A DNA stretch of 64,000 nt from Mycogone perniciosa (taxonomy: Eukaryota > Ascomycota > Sordariomycetes > Hypocreales > Hypocreaceae): assembly GCA_025331125.1 (NCBI GenBank), contig JAOALB010000071.1, forward strand, positions 186,001 through 250,000, in the 5' to 3' direction. The notes below the pieces were generated by a model. The model worked only from the letters and a program-made list of their open reading frames with translations. It was not told the origin of the DNA and ran no database searches. This document shows, piece after piece, positions 1 to 9,656 of the stretch (the first letter of the stretch is position 1; the number at the start of each line of letters is the position of its first letter). Made by a program: the position numbers and the translations under genes.

Positions 1-270
1 CCCAACCATCAAGCCGATCCTAAGGTTGGGGAAAGTACGCTGCATATTGTTTGCAACTGTCGCTGCAGACACTAGGCCATATTTTCCGTTAGGCAAAGTG
101 GCTATGGCAATGTTATGTTTCCCCATCTTGCCCAGAGTATATGCATTACTGTCGTTAGGATCGTTGTCCTCGAGATCCTCGTGCTCTTCGTCAAGAAATT
201 CTTGCGCGGCGACAAGTTCAGGCATAATAGCGCAAATCCATCCCACCGTATATTTCGCAGGATCCGACAT
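1..270 (-). CDS. NLR/STAND-type protein, N-terminal nucleoside-phosphorylase-like domain (partial, runs off left edge)
   Basis: The minus strand is open from an ATG at 268-270 to the window edge, giving 90 residues with no stop. It starts MSDPAKYTVGWICAIMPEL, has YTLGKMGKHNIAIATLP in the middle and ends at NLRIGLMVG. This order (YTVGWICA, LG..G.HN..IA.LP, then FP..RIGLMVG) is the hallmark start of the PNP_UDP_1-like domain that heads many fungal NOD-like receptors, where it is followed by NACHT or NB-ARC and by WD40, ankyrin or TPR repeats. An acidic insert (EEHEDLEDNDPND) sits where family members have a variable loop. Those later domains are outside the window, so the receptor architecture is inferred. 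In fungi such proteins are linked to non-self recognition and programmed cell death. A stand-alone phosphorylase-domain protein is the alternative. I see no break in the visible part. Confidence 0.8.
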   Translation of the reverse strand, partial: MSDPAKYTVGWICAIMPELVAAQEFLDEEHEDLEDNDPNDSNAYTLGKMGKHNIAIATLPNGKYGLVSAATVANNMQRTFPNLRIGLMVG

Positions 271-1136
271 ATCGAAGGTAGATTCTATCGCTTTACTGAT
301 GTCTTGTAACGACAAGTTGACGATTTCAGATAGAGTATACGTTCCTCATCGATTGAGAAAGAGTTCTACAGTTCGTGAGAGAGCCGCAGAAGCGGAGAAG
401 CGGAGAAACGAGCATGATCGGGCTGGGATGTCGAGCATTCCGCAATGCCCAGCCAAGCTATCATTGGAGGGTTACATCAGGGCAAGTCGAAGATAAGTGG
501 GTGCCATTTTGGGTGCATTGCTCCCATTCGTGCCTTATTCCATAAGTATATAACTTGGTATGAGTGGAAACGAGGACTGAGAGCAGAAGTTTAGGGATTT
601 CCAGGAGGTTGAGAGATATTGTGGTGCGATGGCCAAGGTAGGCGATAGTATCTTTACCCCATTTTGTAAGCACTTTCAACAGCCATGTATAAGGAGTCAA
701 TCTGCAGGTGGTCGAATTGAAACACATTAATACTATGGCGTCCCGAAACATCCGTGGAAGAAATTTGAAAGCAGTATTATTTGTGAACTTTGTAAAAGGC
801 TGCGGTTACTACGAGGATGCCGTATCCTCGGTGGTGGAAACACGCGACGATACGTTACCAACTGGTTTCTGACCCAAGGCTGTTGTGATGCTTATTAACG
901 GGTGGTACATTCCCCCGTTCATTTTGACGTCTATCACCCGTAGTAACATGACAGCGGAGCACCGGTTCCTACCGGCTCGTCTACGGCCCTAGTCTGGATA
1001 AAGCATAATTACAGGGCTCGGCCGTACCGATACATATTCGCCATGCGGTTGGGACAACTTCGACTTGGACTCTATTGCCCGAATAGTTCGCTTTTTTTCA
1101 CTGTTCGTTGTCGGAAACGTGTCGATTCCTTGTTGC
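271..1136. other. intergenic region between NLR-like gene and ARPC4 gene
   Basis: No supported gene. Open frames here are short and lack recognisable motifs. It should hold the promoter of the minus-strand NLR-like gene (just right of 270) and the 3' region of the ARPC4 gene. Base composition is mixed and I see no repeat structure. Confidence 0.5.
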
Positions 1137-1804
1137 TTAATCGAACTGGAAGACTGTCAGTTTAGAGAGTCGTGCCTTCGGGCCGGAGAGAAACCTACCT
1201 GTACCAAGAACGTCTCGGCGACAAATCTCGCTCTCGCATTGAGCTACTCCAGGCGTCAGTTGCGTCATAAGAAAGGATCGAGTGTGTACGTACGAAAAGC
1301 TTCATCTCGGATATCTCTTTATCAACTTCCTCCATAAACTCAATAACGAAATCCACCAATTTATGCTTCAACATTTGTTCCGTGTGGGTATTGGTGATGA
1401 GAAAGGAGATGTCGTAATCTTGGATGGGCTTCCGTCTCAGGATGAAAAAGGATTCGGCTCGCTGGGCTAGGAAACGCGAGAACTTGTATACCAGGATGTC
1501 CTCGGTTTCGTCGGCCTTCTTGACTTTGATGCTAACCCGCACGCTGTTCACACTCGGCTCGATCAGGACCCGCTCGTCCGTGTTGCGGGCAATGACTAGG
1601 TTGTTCAACAGGAGCTCTGGCGACGTCTTCGCCTCGACTTCAGGGACATTATGGCGTTCCGATACCTGCGAGGCAAAGTCGCTGAGGCACAGGGCAGCTA
1701 AGAGGGACGCGCGGACCGCGTTTCGGTAGGGCCGTAAGGTCGACTGGTTGGAGTGTCAGCGAATGCTCCACGTGCTGTGAGCGGAGATGGAGGAGAGATA
1801 CCAT
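1137..1804 (-). CDS. arc19: Arp2/3 complex subunit 4 (ARPC4, 20 kDa)
   Basis: ARPC4 is a core scaffold subunit of the Arp2/3 actin-nucleating complex that builds branched actin at endocytic patches and hyphal tips. The spliced protein is 168 residues, the usual family length. Exons are 1802-1804, 1294-1743, 1199-1243 and 1137-1145. The start ATG is a 3-nt exon followed at once by GTATCT; splicing to TCGACC gives MSTLRPYRNAV, matching the family start (M-x-x-LRPY). Conserved blocks are ASQVSERHNVPEVEAKTSPE, NNLVIARN, RVLIEPSVNSVRVS, AESFFILRRKP, YDISFLITNTHTEQM and VDKEISEMKLF. After the 50-nt intron the chain continues LNARARFVAETFLVQ and, after a 53-nt intron, ends FD then stop, like other fungal ARPC4. 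The splice sites were chosen because they restore the family sequence. Twinfilin, another actin regulator, lies 13 kb away, probably by chance. Confidence 0.95.
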
Positions 1805-3038
1805 GGCTTTGAAATGCAGATTGAGGTGGTACAGAGGAACGAAAGGGAATGATGATCACGAAAGCTGAGGGCAGTTGAAGGTGCGGCAGAAATGGATCCG
1901 GGGTGACGTTCCAGATGTGGGGTAAGTTGAGCCATCCTATTCTCGGCCACCCCCTATTCTTAGCTGTCTTTGCTTACTTAGAAGGATGTATGAAATCTAA
2001 ATAATTATACAATATTCTAGAAGTCTATACTCAAATAAATATATATATTCTATAAATTTGCATTTCTTTATTTATTTCTTAAGAATATTTTAGCATCACT
2101 TCCCGTGGTGATGAGAGTCATCTGCGGTGTGTGAAGGCCACCATTGGCTCCTTTACAGTATCCAGATATGTATGGAAAGGATGTCGCGGTCTACTCCGTA
2201 ATTTCACCGCTTTATATTTGCTTCGGTTGTCGGAGGCAATGTGAGATTCTTTAAGCAAGTCCGGCTCTTCCAAGTTTGTCTATGCATACTCGCACAGGGC
2301 GTTATCTCACGTAGTAAGAGGACAATGTTGCATTTGGACATGGCGGAGGAATGCTCGTAAACACCAGGTAATAGAGGTAATAGAGGCGAAGAATACTCCA
2401 GCATCTCACCCCAAGCCACTCCGTACCTTTCTCCGATACCTTCTTCCCGGTCCCACCTCTTTTCGGCACCGTAGACAACCTATTGGACGAAGTCTACTAC
2501 TAAAGTTGGCGATACTGTGCTGTTCAACCGCTGAGGCATTTGGAGCTAGACAGGGCTTCAGTGATTTCGCTGTTAGTGCTACAAGCCAAAGGCGGCGGCT
2601 CAGCCACGTTTGGGTGGACCCGATGTGCCGTCATGGCCGCCTGGCGCCATGACCTCATCAACTGGTTGGTCCCTCTCAGGCCTCTGAGACCTCTCAGGTG
2701 TCTTGGGCCTTCTCGGCAGTGCGACAATAGCGCTCGGTAGGGCCCTAAAGGCCTGTGATAACAGCAGCTGTTTGCAGCACAAACACGGCCAAGCAAACAA
2801 CAACGCGCTTGCGACCTTGGCCAAATTTCTTTCAAATTCTTCCCCCCTCTCTGCTGATCTTGGCGGTTTTATCCCATTCCATTGATCTCTCTTTTCCTTT
2901 CCTTTCCTTTCCTTTCCTTCTTTCTGCCTTTTCTGTTTTCCTCTCTGCCAACAACACCAAAACACCATATCGTGATTCTTCGTATTCAGCGCCTCCGATC
3001 TGATCTATCTGATCTGCAGCTAAAATCGATGCGCCGCT
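1805..3038. promoter_or_regulatory. intergenic region with AT-rich island, upstream of PNS1-like gene
   Basis: No gene supported. Positions 1975-2095 are strongly AT-rich (runs of ATATAT and TTTATT). From about 2400 the composition becomes normal. A pyrimidine-rich (TTTCC)n tract at 2892-2920 lies 120 bases before the PNS1-like start, a common feature of fungal promoters. The upstream region of the PNS1-like gene therefore looks intact although its coding part is not. Confidence 0.5.
2892..2920 (+). repeat. (TTTCC)n pyrimidine microsatellite
   Basis: About five to six head-to-tail copies of a TTTCC pentamer on the plus strand, within the presumed promoter/5' UTR of the PNS1-like gene. CT-rich tracts just upstream of transcription starts are common in filamentous fungi, so a promoter role is possible but not shown. 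Confidence 0.85.
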
Positions 3039-3521
3039 ATGGCTGAGCCAGACAGCTACAAGCGGGGCGACCCGCAACAATACAATAACAACTACGGATA
3101 CAATGGAGGACAGCAGTATCAGCAGTATGGCGAGCAGCAATATGGTCAGCAACAGTATGGCCAGCCGCAATATCACCAGCCGTACCAGCAGGTGCACCAG
3201 CAGGAGTCAGCCTACGGCAATGGCCATGGAGGAGGAGGCGGAGGAGGAGGCTACGATAACAACGGCCATCATGGCGGCTACGACAACACTCAGGCCATGA
3301 ACGATCATAACCAGCCGCCGCCTGCCTACGGTCCACCTCCTCCGTACAGCTTCAACCCTCCGCAAGGGAACGACGAAAAGTACTCCTTCGACAATGCCTT
3401 CAAACTCGAGAAACCAAAGTACAATGACCTATGGGCGGGCATTCTGGTAAGCACTCCCGGCGCGCGAGACATGTTCTCCACGTTCCTCAGATTTGAGAGC
3501 TCCCATTTACCTACCAGGTGA
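3039..3521 (+). pseudogene. pns1: PNS1-like choline transporter-like protein, first exon only (3' truncated)
   Basis: The first 136 residues match the start of fungal PNS1 (CTL/SLC44-family membrane protein): a long Gln/Tyr/Gly-rich cytosolic tail (QQYGEQQYGQQQYGQPQY, a poly-Gly stretch, PPPAYGPPPPYSFNPP), then the conserved junction DEKYSFDNAFKLEKPKYNDL and WAGIL just before the first membrane helix. A good donor (CTG|GTAAGC) follows at 3447. The roughly 400 residues carrying all membrane helices should come next, but from about 3500 the DNA is instead a minus-strand kinase-like fragment, and I find no PNS1 helices elsewhere in the window. If the donor is not used the frame adds 24 unrelated residues and stops at 3521. 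The product could only be a soluble low-complexity tail. An unusually long intron or an assembly join is the alternative. Confidence 0.75.
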
Positions 3522-4314
3522 CGGAATGAGCGTCTCTAAGAAGCCTATTATATGTCCATCTTCGCTGGGTGTTTTGACGAGCCCGAGGAGTTTCGGTACG
3601 TTGACCTCAGGGAGTGGTGTATGCTGATTAGAGTGGGACGTGATTTTCGCCAGGCATTCAAGTTCTCTTTGAAAAGGCTGCGTATCATACCGCTTCCGTA
3701 GAACTTTGGCGCACATCTCCTGTCCGTCGACTTTAACACGTGTAATGTATCCCTCCCCTAAGAGTCTGCCAACCACTTGGATGTCCGTCGTGATGTACGT
3801 GGGCACGCCGATGCCAATTGCCTTTACGTCGAGGCCAAGTCCTGGCAGCGAGAATTTCGGTTCCGGTATCTGCGACGCATCTTGTCGAAGATGGAAACTT
3901 TTATACCCTCTTGTCAAATCGCCCTTTGTGGGGATTTCCAAATGATAGGTGTCCACTGGGAGAAACTCCCACTTTCCAGCCACAGTAATAAGATTAAACT
4001 AGAACTCTCGCGGGAAGACGAGCGAATGGAGATCAGATGGCTCTTCTTCCAACTCTGAACTAACCTTCTCAGTGATGGATTCGCCGTTCCCTTCGATGGC
4101 GGTTAGAACCTCGTCCTGAATAGCAAACTCTGTGTCCTCATCGCCGCTGCGGCATGCGACGGCGTGTCGTTTGACTATGTGATTTCTCCATCGCGTCGGC
4201 GTGAGGATTTGGTATCAAATTGACGATGGACAATGCATTATTCCAGCGGACATTGAGGATGAGCACGTCGGGGTCTCCAAATGATGATTCCTCGGTCCAG
4301 TGCCCGCGAGGCAT
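3507..4314 (-). pseudogene. decayed fungal protein-kinase-like gene
   Basis: Three collinear pieces of one protein family can be read on the minus strand. The start (ATG at 4312-4314) gives MPRGHWTEESSF, then DVLILNVRWNNALSIVNLIP. The frame must then shift near 4165-4185 to continue as DTEFAIQDEVLTAIEGNGES and HSLVFPREF. An in-frame TAG at 3999-4001 interrupts this, after which AGKWEFLPVDTYHLEIPTKG, FSLPGLGLDVKAIGIGVP and ELECLAKI continue in the same frame. It stops at GFLETLIPSPGR, before the catalytic loop (HxD) and DFG that kinase-like members carry, exactly where the truncated PNS1-like exon begins. The order resembles fungal-specific kinase-like proteins known from remembered family members, so family naming is moderate. 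The frameshift, stop and missing 3' half are seen directly. Confidence 0.7.
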
Positions 4315-6550
4315 ATTTAAGTGCGGTTGAAGAGGAAATGTGAACAATGTATGGTCGATATCACACGAGGTTGGATGGGAAGCGAGACAGATGGTCGTTA
4401 TTTATACTGCCGCCTCTCACTTAGGCAGACATGCTGCTATCGATTGGATCAGCCAATCAGCTAGCGACAGTAAAAAGAGAGGTGAGGCAAGGCAGTTTTG
4501 TTGGTTGGTTGGCACTCTGCATTTCGTGTCCATGCATTGGACGACTAACACAACGTACGAAATGGTTGTAAGTCGGCCTTCTCCTCACGACCAACTTGAA
4601 GTTGTAACAACGAGCTCGTCGAATTTCTACTAGTTGAGCCTCAAAACTAGTTGGTTACAGTATTTCTGCCTTACTAGGACTTCGAAATAACGGCAACTGA
4701 CGGCCAGAATCAGACACTAGACGAATCAGAATGTGCATATCGGTTTACACAGGAACCAACATTCTTTGTGGTCGCCCTAATTGCCATCTGAGCAATGTGA
4801 GAGCATATTGATGACACTGCAGGTGTGACCAAGACCCTAACACCGCGCTTACATGCAATTACTCCATCATGAGGTATGGTCAATCCAGGGCGTGTGATCA
4901 CAAAGTGTGCAGCGTATGCACGTACTGCCGGTACGTAGTCTTCAAGTCCCGATGTTTCCTCCAGGGAGATGGTTGACATGAATTTTAGGAGAGAGCACTA
5001 AGCTCTTGTCTTCTCTTTTGCATTGACGAACGTATAGGATGAAGACAGGCTTTCCTCTCAACTTTGCCTGGATAGTTACTTTGAAGTGGTGCTATCCCAA
5101 CGAAACTCGATTTCCTCGAGCCTTTACCCCTTTCTTTCATTTTCTGTTAGAGGTTGCATAGTCTCACCGCGTGAGATGATAGATGGGGTTTCTGGAGGAG
5201 TATGTTGGGATGTCTGATCTTTATGTTGCTACAATCACTGTAGATAGCGCTGTTGTTTTAGAATACAATAAATCCACACCTGGGATGCCAACTCAATCGC
5301 AGAACGAAAAGGACAGAAGCATACGAAGTACAAGAGGAGGGAATAATGGAAAGGTGGTTTATTGGTCTTTTGACCCCCTTTTTATTAATTTCCCCAGAAG
5401 AACAAATGCTATCTGCCTTCGGCGAGCCGAGAAAGCCAATATTGCTAGTACTGGGTAGGTGCTAGTCAAGGTTCCCAACAGTCCGACCACAGCAATACAA
5501 AGGCAAAATAAATTGTCCAAAAATATAAAGAGCCTCTACTGAATACAGGATATAAAAAAACACGTAACTCTACCCTAAAAAGGGGGGAGCATGTGATTGG
5601 GAACAAGAGTATAACGAAACATAGTAAAGTAGAGAGCCAGCTTCAAGTGAACCTGACCCTCAGGCAAAAAGCGAGGACCATCAGTAGCCCTGGCTATCCG
5701 GTCTCGGTTGTTTCAATTGAACTACTTTGCTGAAATACAACATCTTTCTTTTCAATGATAGAGGTTAGACTGTTGGGGGCCGGTTAGATGCCTCGTTGGC
5801 AAGCCGAAAGAGGTAATAGCCGGTCATCCGGAGGGCTGTAAGCCGACACAATAGTTGCAACAAATTTAACAGCAGAAGCTGAAGAATTGCCAGAAAAACT
5901 AAAACCGACACTGCAATAATAGTGGGATTTTCCACTTTTAAAAAATAACAATATTTAATTACTCTTTGTTTATTATGTTCAATTCTGAGGGAGAGACGAT
6001 CCCAGTTCGTTATAAATGGGCAAGAAACAGGACTGAGAAAATATCAGAGCCAAAGTTCATCACAACATTTTTTAAAATAAACACCAACTACAACTGCAAA
6101 CAGTCATGGAATATCCAAGGATGTTATGAGGGCCATTGCGGCAGCCTCATTGAGCTACTCGTACTTCACTGAAAAGAGAGAGTGTTATTTCGCGTTATGA
6201 GGTATGTGTTGGGTTTAGGGTGGCTTTTGGTGATGCTGGCGAGTGGAGGACCGGTGTGATCCATCATGCAGTGCAGGCCGGGGGAGCACAGGGATTAATA
6301 GCTGCATGTCCAAAAGGTCTCAGGGATGAATTCTTAGTTCTACTATCGACTAAGGATCTTTTGCTGTATTACGTACTTGCATGAAGTACAGATGTTTGAC
6401 CGAGATCCTCCCCGTGTCTCCTTTACTCGCAAGCTTAACCCCATCCCGTCCCTTTCCCCGTAACCCATAAAGACATGACTGAGCTCTTGGAATCATCATA
6501 CGGAGAGTGACTTCATCAAGTATATTCCTCATCTGCCACTAGGACGCAGG
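4315..6550. other. gene-poor AT-rich intergenic stretch
   Basis: No gene supported across 2.2 kb. Short open frames exist on both strands (for example 4710-4979 minus, 89 codons, and 5183-5458 plus, 91 codons) but show no domain, no convincing introns and no family resemblance. Composition is AT-rich, especially 5490-5620 and 5930-6100. Together with the two broken genes to the left this suggests a relic or rearranged segment, but I recognise no transposon ends or transposase. Confidence 0.5.
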
Positions 6551-7377
6551 TTAGTCTTCGCATGACATGGTACAGCGATATGTCAAGTCATCACCAAGCC
6601 CCTTGTACGAAGCCCGCGCCACTAAGCAATTCCGTATCGAATGCATCGACACACCTAACAAGTCCCCTTCCTTATTTGGCCTCTGGTAGGCAAACCGACT
6701 GGGCCCACTGTCGGTCGTTTCCGCAGGACTCCCATAGTCGCTTGTCGTAGTGGCAGTGGCGACTTGGTGACTGTAGGGACAGTCGAAGGTGATCGGGCCA
6801 CGCGGATGAGGAGTCGTTGATGGTGATGTTGTTGTTGCTGTAGTTGACGCTGTTGCTACCACAGTGAATTGTAGATGTGTTGTCGTCGATGATGTTGTCG
6901 TCTGTAATGTTGTCGTCGGTAATGTTGTCGTTTGGCCTTTACTCTGTTCTAGCGTTACAGCTACACTCGTCATGTTCATTCTGTGCTTGTTAGCACTCCA
7001 CAACATTATACTATATGAAGCCGAAGAACTCACGTCTCCCTCGAATCCTTGTGCAATTTCTTCGCCAGGGCCTGACGATCATGTATGCGACCCACGACGG
7101 CTGCCACAATGAGAGAACCAAGCACGGTGATGAAAATGGACGTTAGTAGTCTGACGAACAATGTTCTCCGTGCTTTGGCCTTTTTCTCTGCCTTCTCTGC
7201 CTTCTCTTTCGCATCTAGTCCATCTTCCTGATACTGCGGCGGTGCCCCCTCGTCGCCATAGGCGGGAAGCGCAGTCCCAGGGCTCACAGGGGTATCGGTG
7301 AGACTTGGCTCTCTAGGTTTAAATAGGTTGGTTGTCGATAGTTTTGGATACTGATTCCGCGGGCGTTTAGTCTCCAT
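6551..7377 (-). CDS. single-pass membrane protein with Thr-rich stalk and possible apple-like tail
   Basis: Exon 1 is 7034-7377 and exon 2 is 6551-6980, joined across a 53-nt intron with donor GTGAGT and a TGCTAAC branch site before ACAG. The product is about 257 residues. It has a cytosolic Pro-rich part (residues 1-50), a charged coiled segment (AKEKAEKAEKKAKARR), one hydrophobic helix (SIFITVLGSLIVAAVVG, about residues 82-98), then a Thr-rich stalk (TTTLPTTTLQTTTSSTTTHL) typical of O-glycosylated surface segments. After it comes TFDCPYS and later CLVARASYKG with TYRCTMSC. Eurotiomycete proteins of this layout often end in an apple/PAN-like Cys domain, which fits the CP..C spacing, but here that part is short and a further 3' intron or truncation is possible. 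Topology is inferred type II. No enzymatic function is suggested. Confidence 0.65.
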
Positions 7378-9656
7378 CGTGACTTGAAGAATGGTGATAA
7401 CTTGCTACAGTGGCGGGTGGTTTCAATAGGGACGGCAGCACACAGCAACGTTATGAGATTAAGGGTTACGAATGACCAAGCTCCATGGGCGAGCTTGGCC
7501 CTCAGACTGAGATCTTCAAGTCATCTTCATACCAACCCCGCGGGAAGTTGGCATCTACATCTTGCACGCCGTACTCTGGAATGAAGCTCAGCCTCTATGT
7601 CGCACATGACTGAGACGCCACAAACCAAATGCTAGCAAAATAAGAGGAGAAAATAGAAGCCATGCACATGAATGGTCAATCGGAACTTGTTATCCGCCCT
7701 CTTTTGAGGATGAGAATGTAAACGTCTCAGTCTCGTGCTCTTGCAGCCTAGATGATGACGGAAACTCAGAGGCGATGTCTCGAAGTGGAGATTCAGGGCT
7801 AGCTCTTTAGCTTAGATCTAGATCATCAGAGGTCGAGATAAAAAAAATTCCAAGCTTTTTCCATGGCTCAATGGATTGTGCTCGTATTCAGGCGGTCCGA
7901 GGGATTCCGTCATGGCATCATGGATTCTTGGAAGACAGTGCCAGCTTCAGTCAGCAAAGTATAAATATCGTCATTCGAGGGGAAGATGGCGCCTCTGCAA
8001 AACATCTCCGGCATGCAGCGCATAATCAAGGCGCAATCGAACGTTGGAAGAGAATGTTGTGATCAAGGAGCCGTAGATGGCGAATCAAACTCTCGATCTG
8101 CACAGCACTCAAATGACGGCCCAACGATTGGGAACTGCCATTTTTGCAATCTTAGGCCGTATCATATGACGATGACTCCCTCCAAAACACTCTTCCACAT
8201 CGCTTTCGCCGAGGTTCTCGTCCAATCTCGCCTGCAAGTTGGTATCACACGAGCATTCGTATGTGCTCGTGTGTGCGTCACCCCAACTGTGTGCGTGCTA
8301 CGTATCAGGACGCCATTGGTAAAATGAGGGTCGCGAGCCAAGGCTTGCTGTTGACGGGCAGAAACGCCTTTGCTGACGGCGATTGCGCCATCTAGATTTC
8401 ATCAGTGCCAATTTCCACAACCTGGTAGAAGTACCGGCGATCTGAGTGCTGGAGCCTCCCCGCGAAAAGTTCCCCACGAACCCCCCTCCTCACTCTTCTC
8501 CCGCCGGCAATCGAATCTTTTGGGCCCTTTTCCGCTCAGACGGGGACCCCTGTTCGTTGGGAGAGTACTCGTAATATTGCATTGATGCCAGACGTGGTGG
8601 ATGCATTACTCGTACTCGTAGCCCACGAGTTGAAGCATCTCGATGGAAGAATTGCGCCAAGTTGGCAGAAGCAAAGAAAAGAGTCCAGGCTGAAGGCGGC
8701 GCTCGCCCAGTCGGAACCGTGGTCAGCGGCTCTCGGTGGAGGCGAGATGGCATCATCCAGTCCGACTCCCGCTATTATGCTTCCCGCGAAAATTATCACT
8801 AGCGGGGACGGCCAACAAACAGTGCGCGTACTCGTAAACGAGTCAAAGTGGCCTCGGCTCGACTCGACTCGCCCAAGTCGACGGGTGCTTCGGCCTGCGG
8901 TTGCGTTGCGATTATGTCAGATTGCATGCTTATGGAAGACTGACGAGGGAGCGCAGAAATAGCAGCAGACAACGAAGGTTGGGGGAGAGGCGGCGACTTT
9001 ATTAGTAAGAGAAGCGGCAGCCAAAGTGCGCTGGCGATGCGGTCATGAGCACCACCATCTGTCGGGTCGTCGGTGTGGGGGCTACAGGGACCTTTCAGGG
9101 TTCTTTCAGGGTTCTTTCAGGGAATCAGCGCCCGTTCCAGGGGACCCCCCAGACGCTAAGATTTAGCGAGCCACGCATTGATGCTTGTCGATAACGCCAT
9201 TTTCACCTCAGAGCACCCAAGAATTTAGCCTTTAGTACGGAGTACGGAGTAGAGTACTACTAGTATTAGCTCTCTGACTTGTCTGGTGACTCTCGTCCTG
9301 ACAGACACCTGTTGGCGCCGCCTGTCTATGTGCTTGTGCTCGCCATCACGTTTTTCTCGCGTCTTCTTTCATCTATCTAGTATCAAGTACGAGTAAGCAG
9401 TCAGGCATCTTGCTCTAGTTCAGGGGCCACTCCTCATGGTCCATACGACTACTCGTATCCGGATATGTACGAAGTAGTAATGGTCCTCTGCTGCTACTAT
9501 TAGCCCTGTGGATTGTGGTGTTGTCTCAAAATCACACCCCCAGAGCACGCAATCGCTTGCCCTGCCGCCTTCGCCTGGCACAGCAAATGAATCGCCCAGA
9601 AGTCGCAATCTTTAGCCTTTCCGTCGTGCGATCGCCTCTCACCGCATATTATCCCT
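7378..9656. promoter_or_regulatory. long upstream region between membrane-protein gene and sconB-like gene
   Basis: No gene supported over 2.3 kb. It contains three tandem copies of the 11-bp unit TTTCAGGGTTC at 9091-9123, a run of overlapping TACGGAGTA-type palindromes at 9234-9262, and a second such element around 9444-9480. These lie within 600 bases of the sconB-like start and may belong to its promoter or 5' leader. Confidence 0.5.
9091..9123 (+). repeat. three tandem 11-bp repeats (TTTCAGGGTTC)
   Basis: The unit TTTCAGGGTTC occurs head to tail almost three times with no mismatch in the core. It lies about 530 bases upstream of the SconB-like start codon. It could be a regulator-binding array or simple slippage. 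Confidence 0.8.

Noticed and set aside
26..496. 156-codon plus-strand frame at the left edge
   Set aside because: It is the antisense shadow of the NLR-like coding region, whose minus frame shows the conserved motifs.
4710..4979. 89-codon minus-strand frame in the AT-rich region
   Set aside because: Begins with ATG and looks mildly protein-like but has no domain, no neighbours in frame and no introns leading on; not enough to call a gene.
8582..8962. 126-codon plus-strand frame upstream of the sconB-like gene
   Set aside because: No motif, and the overlapping minus frame is equally open; likely chance in GC-rich DNA.
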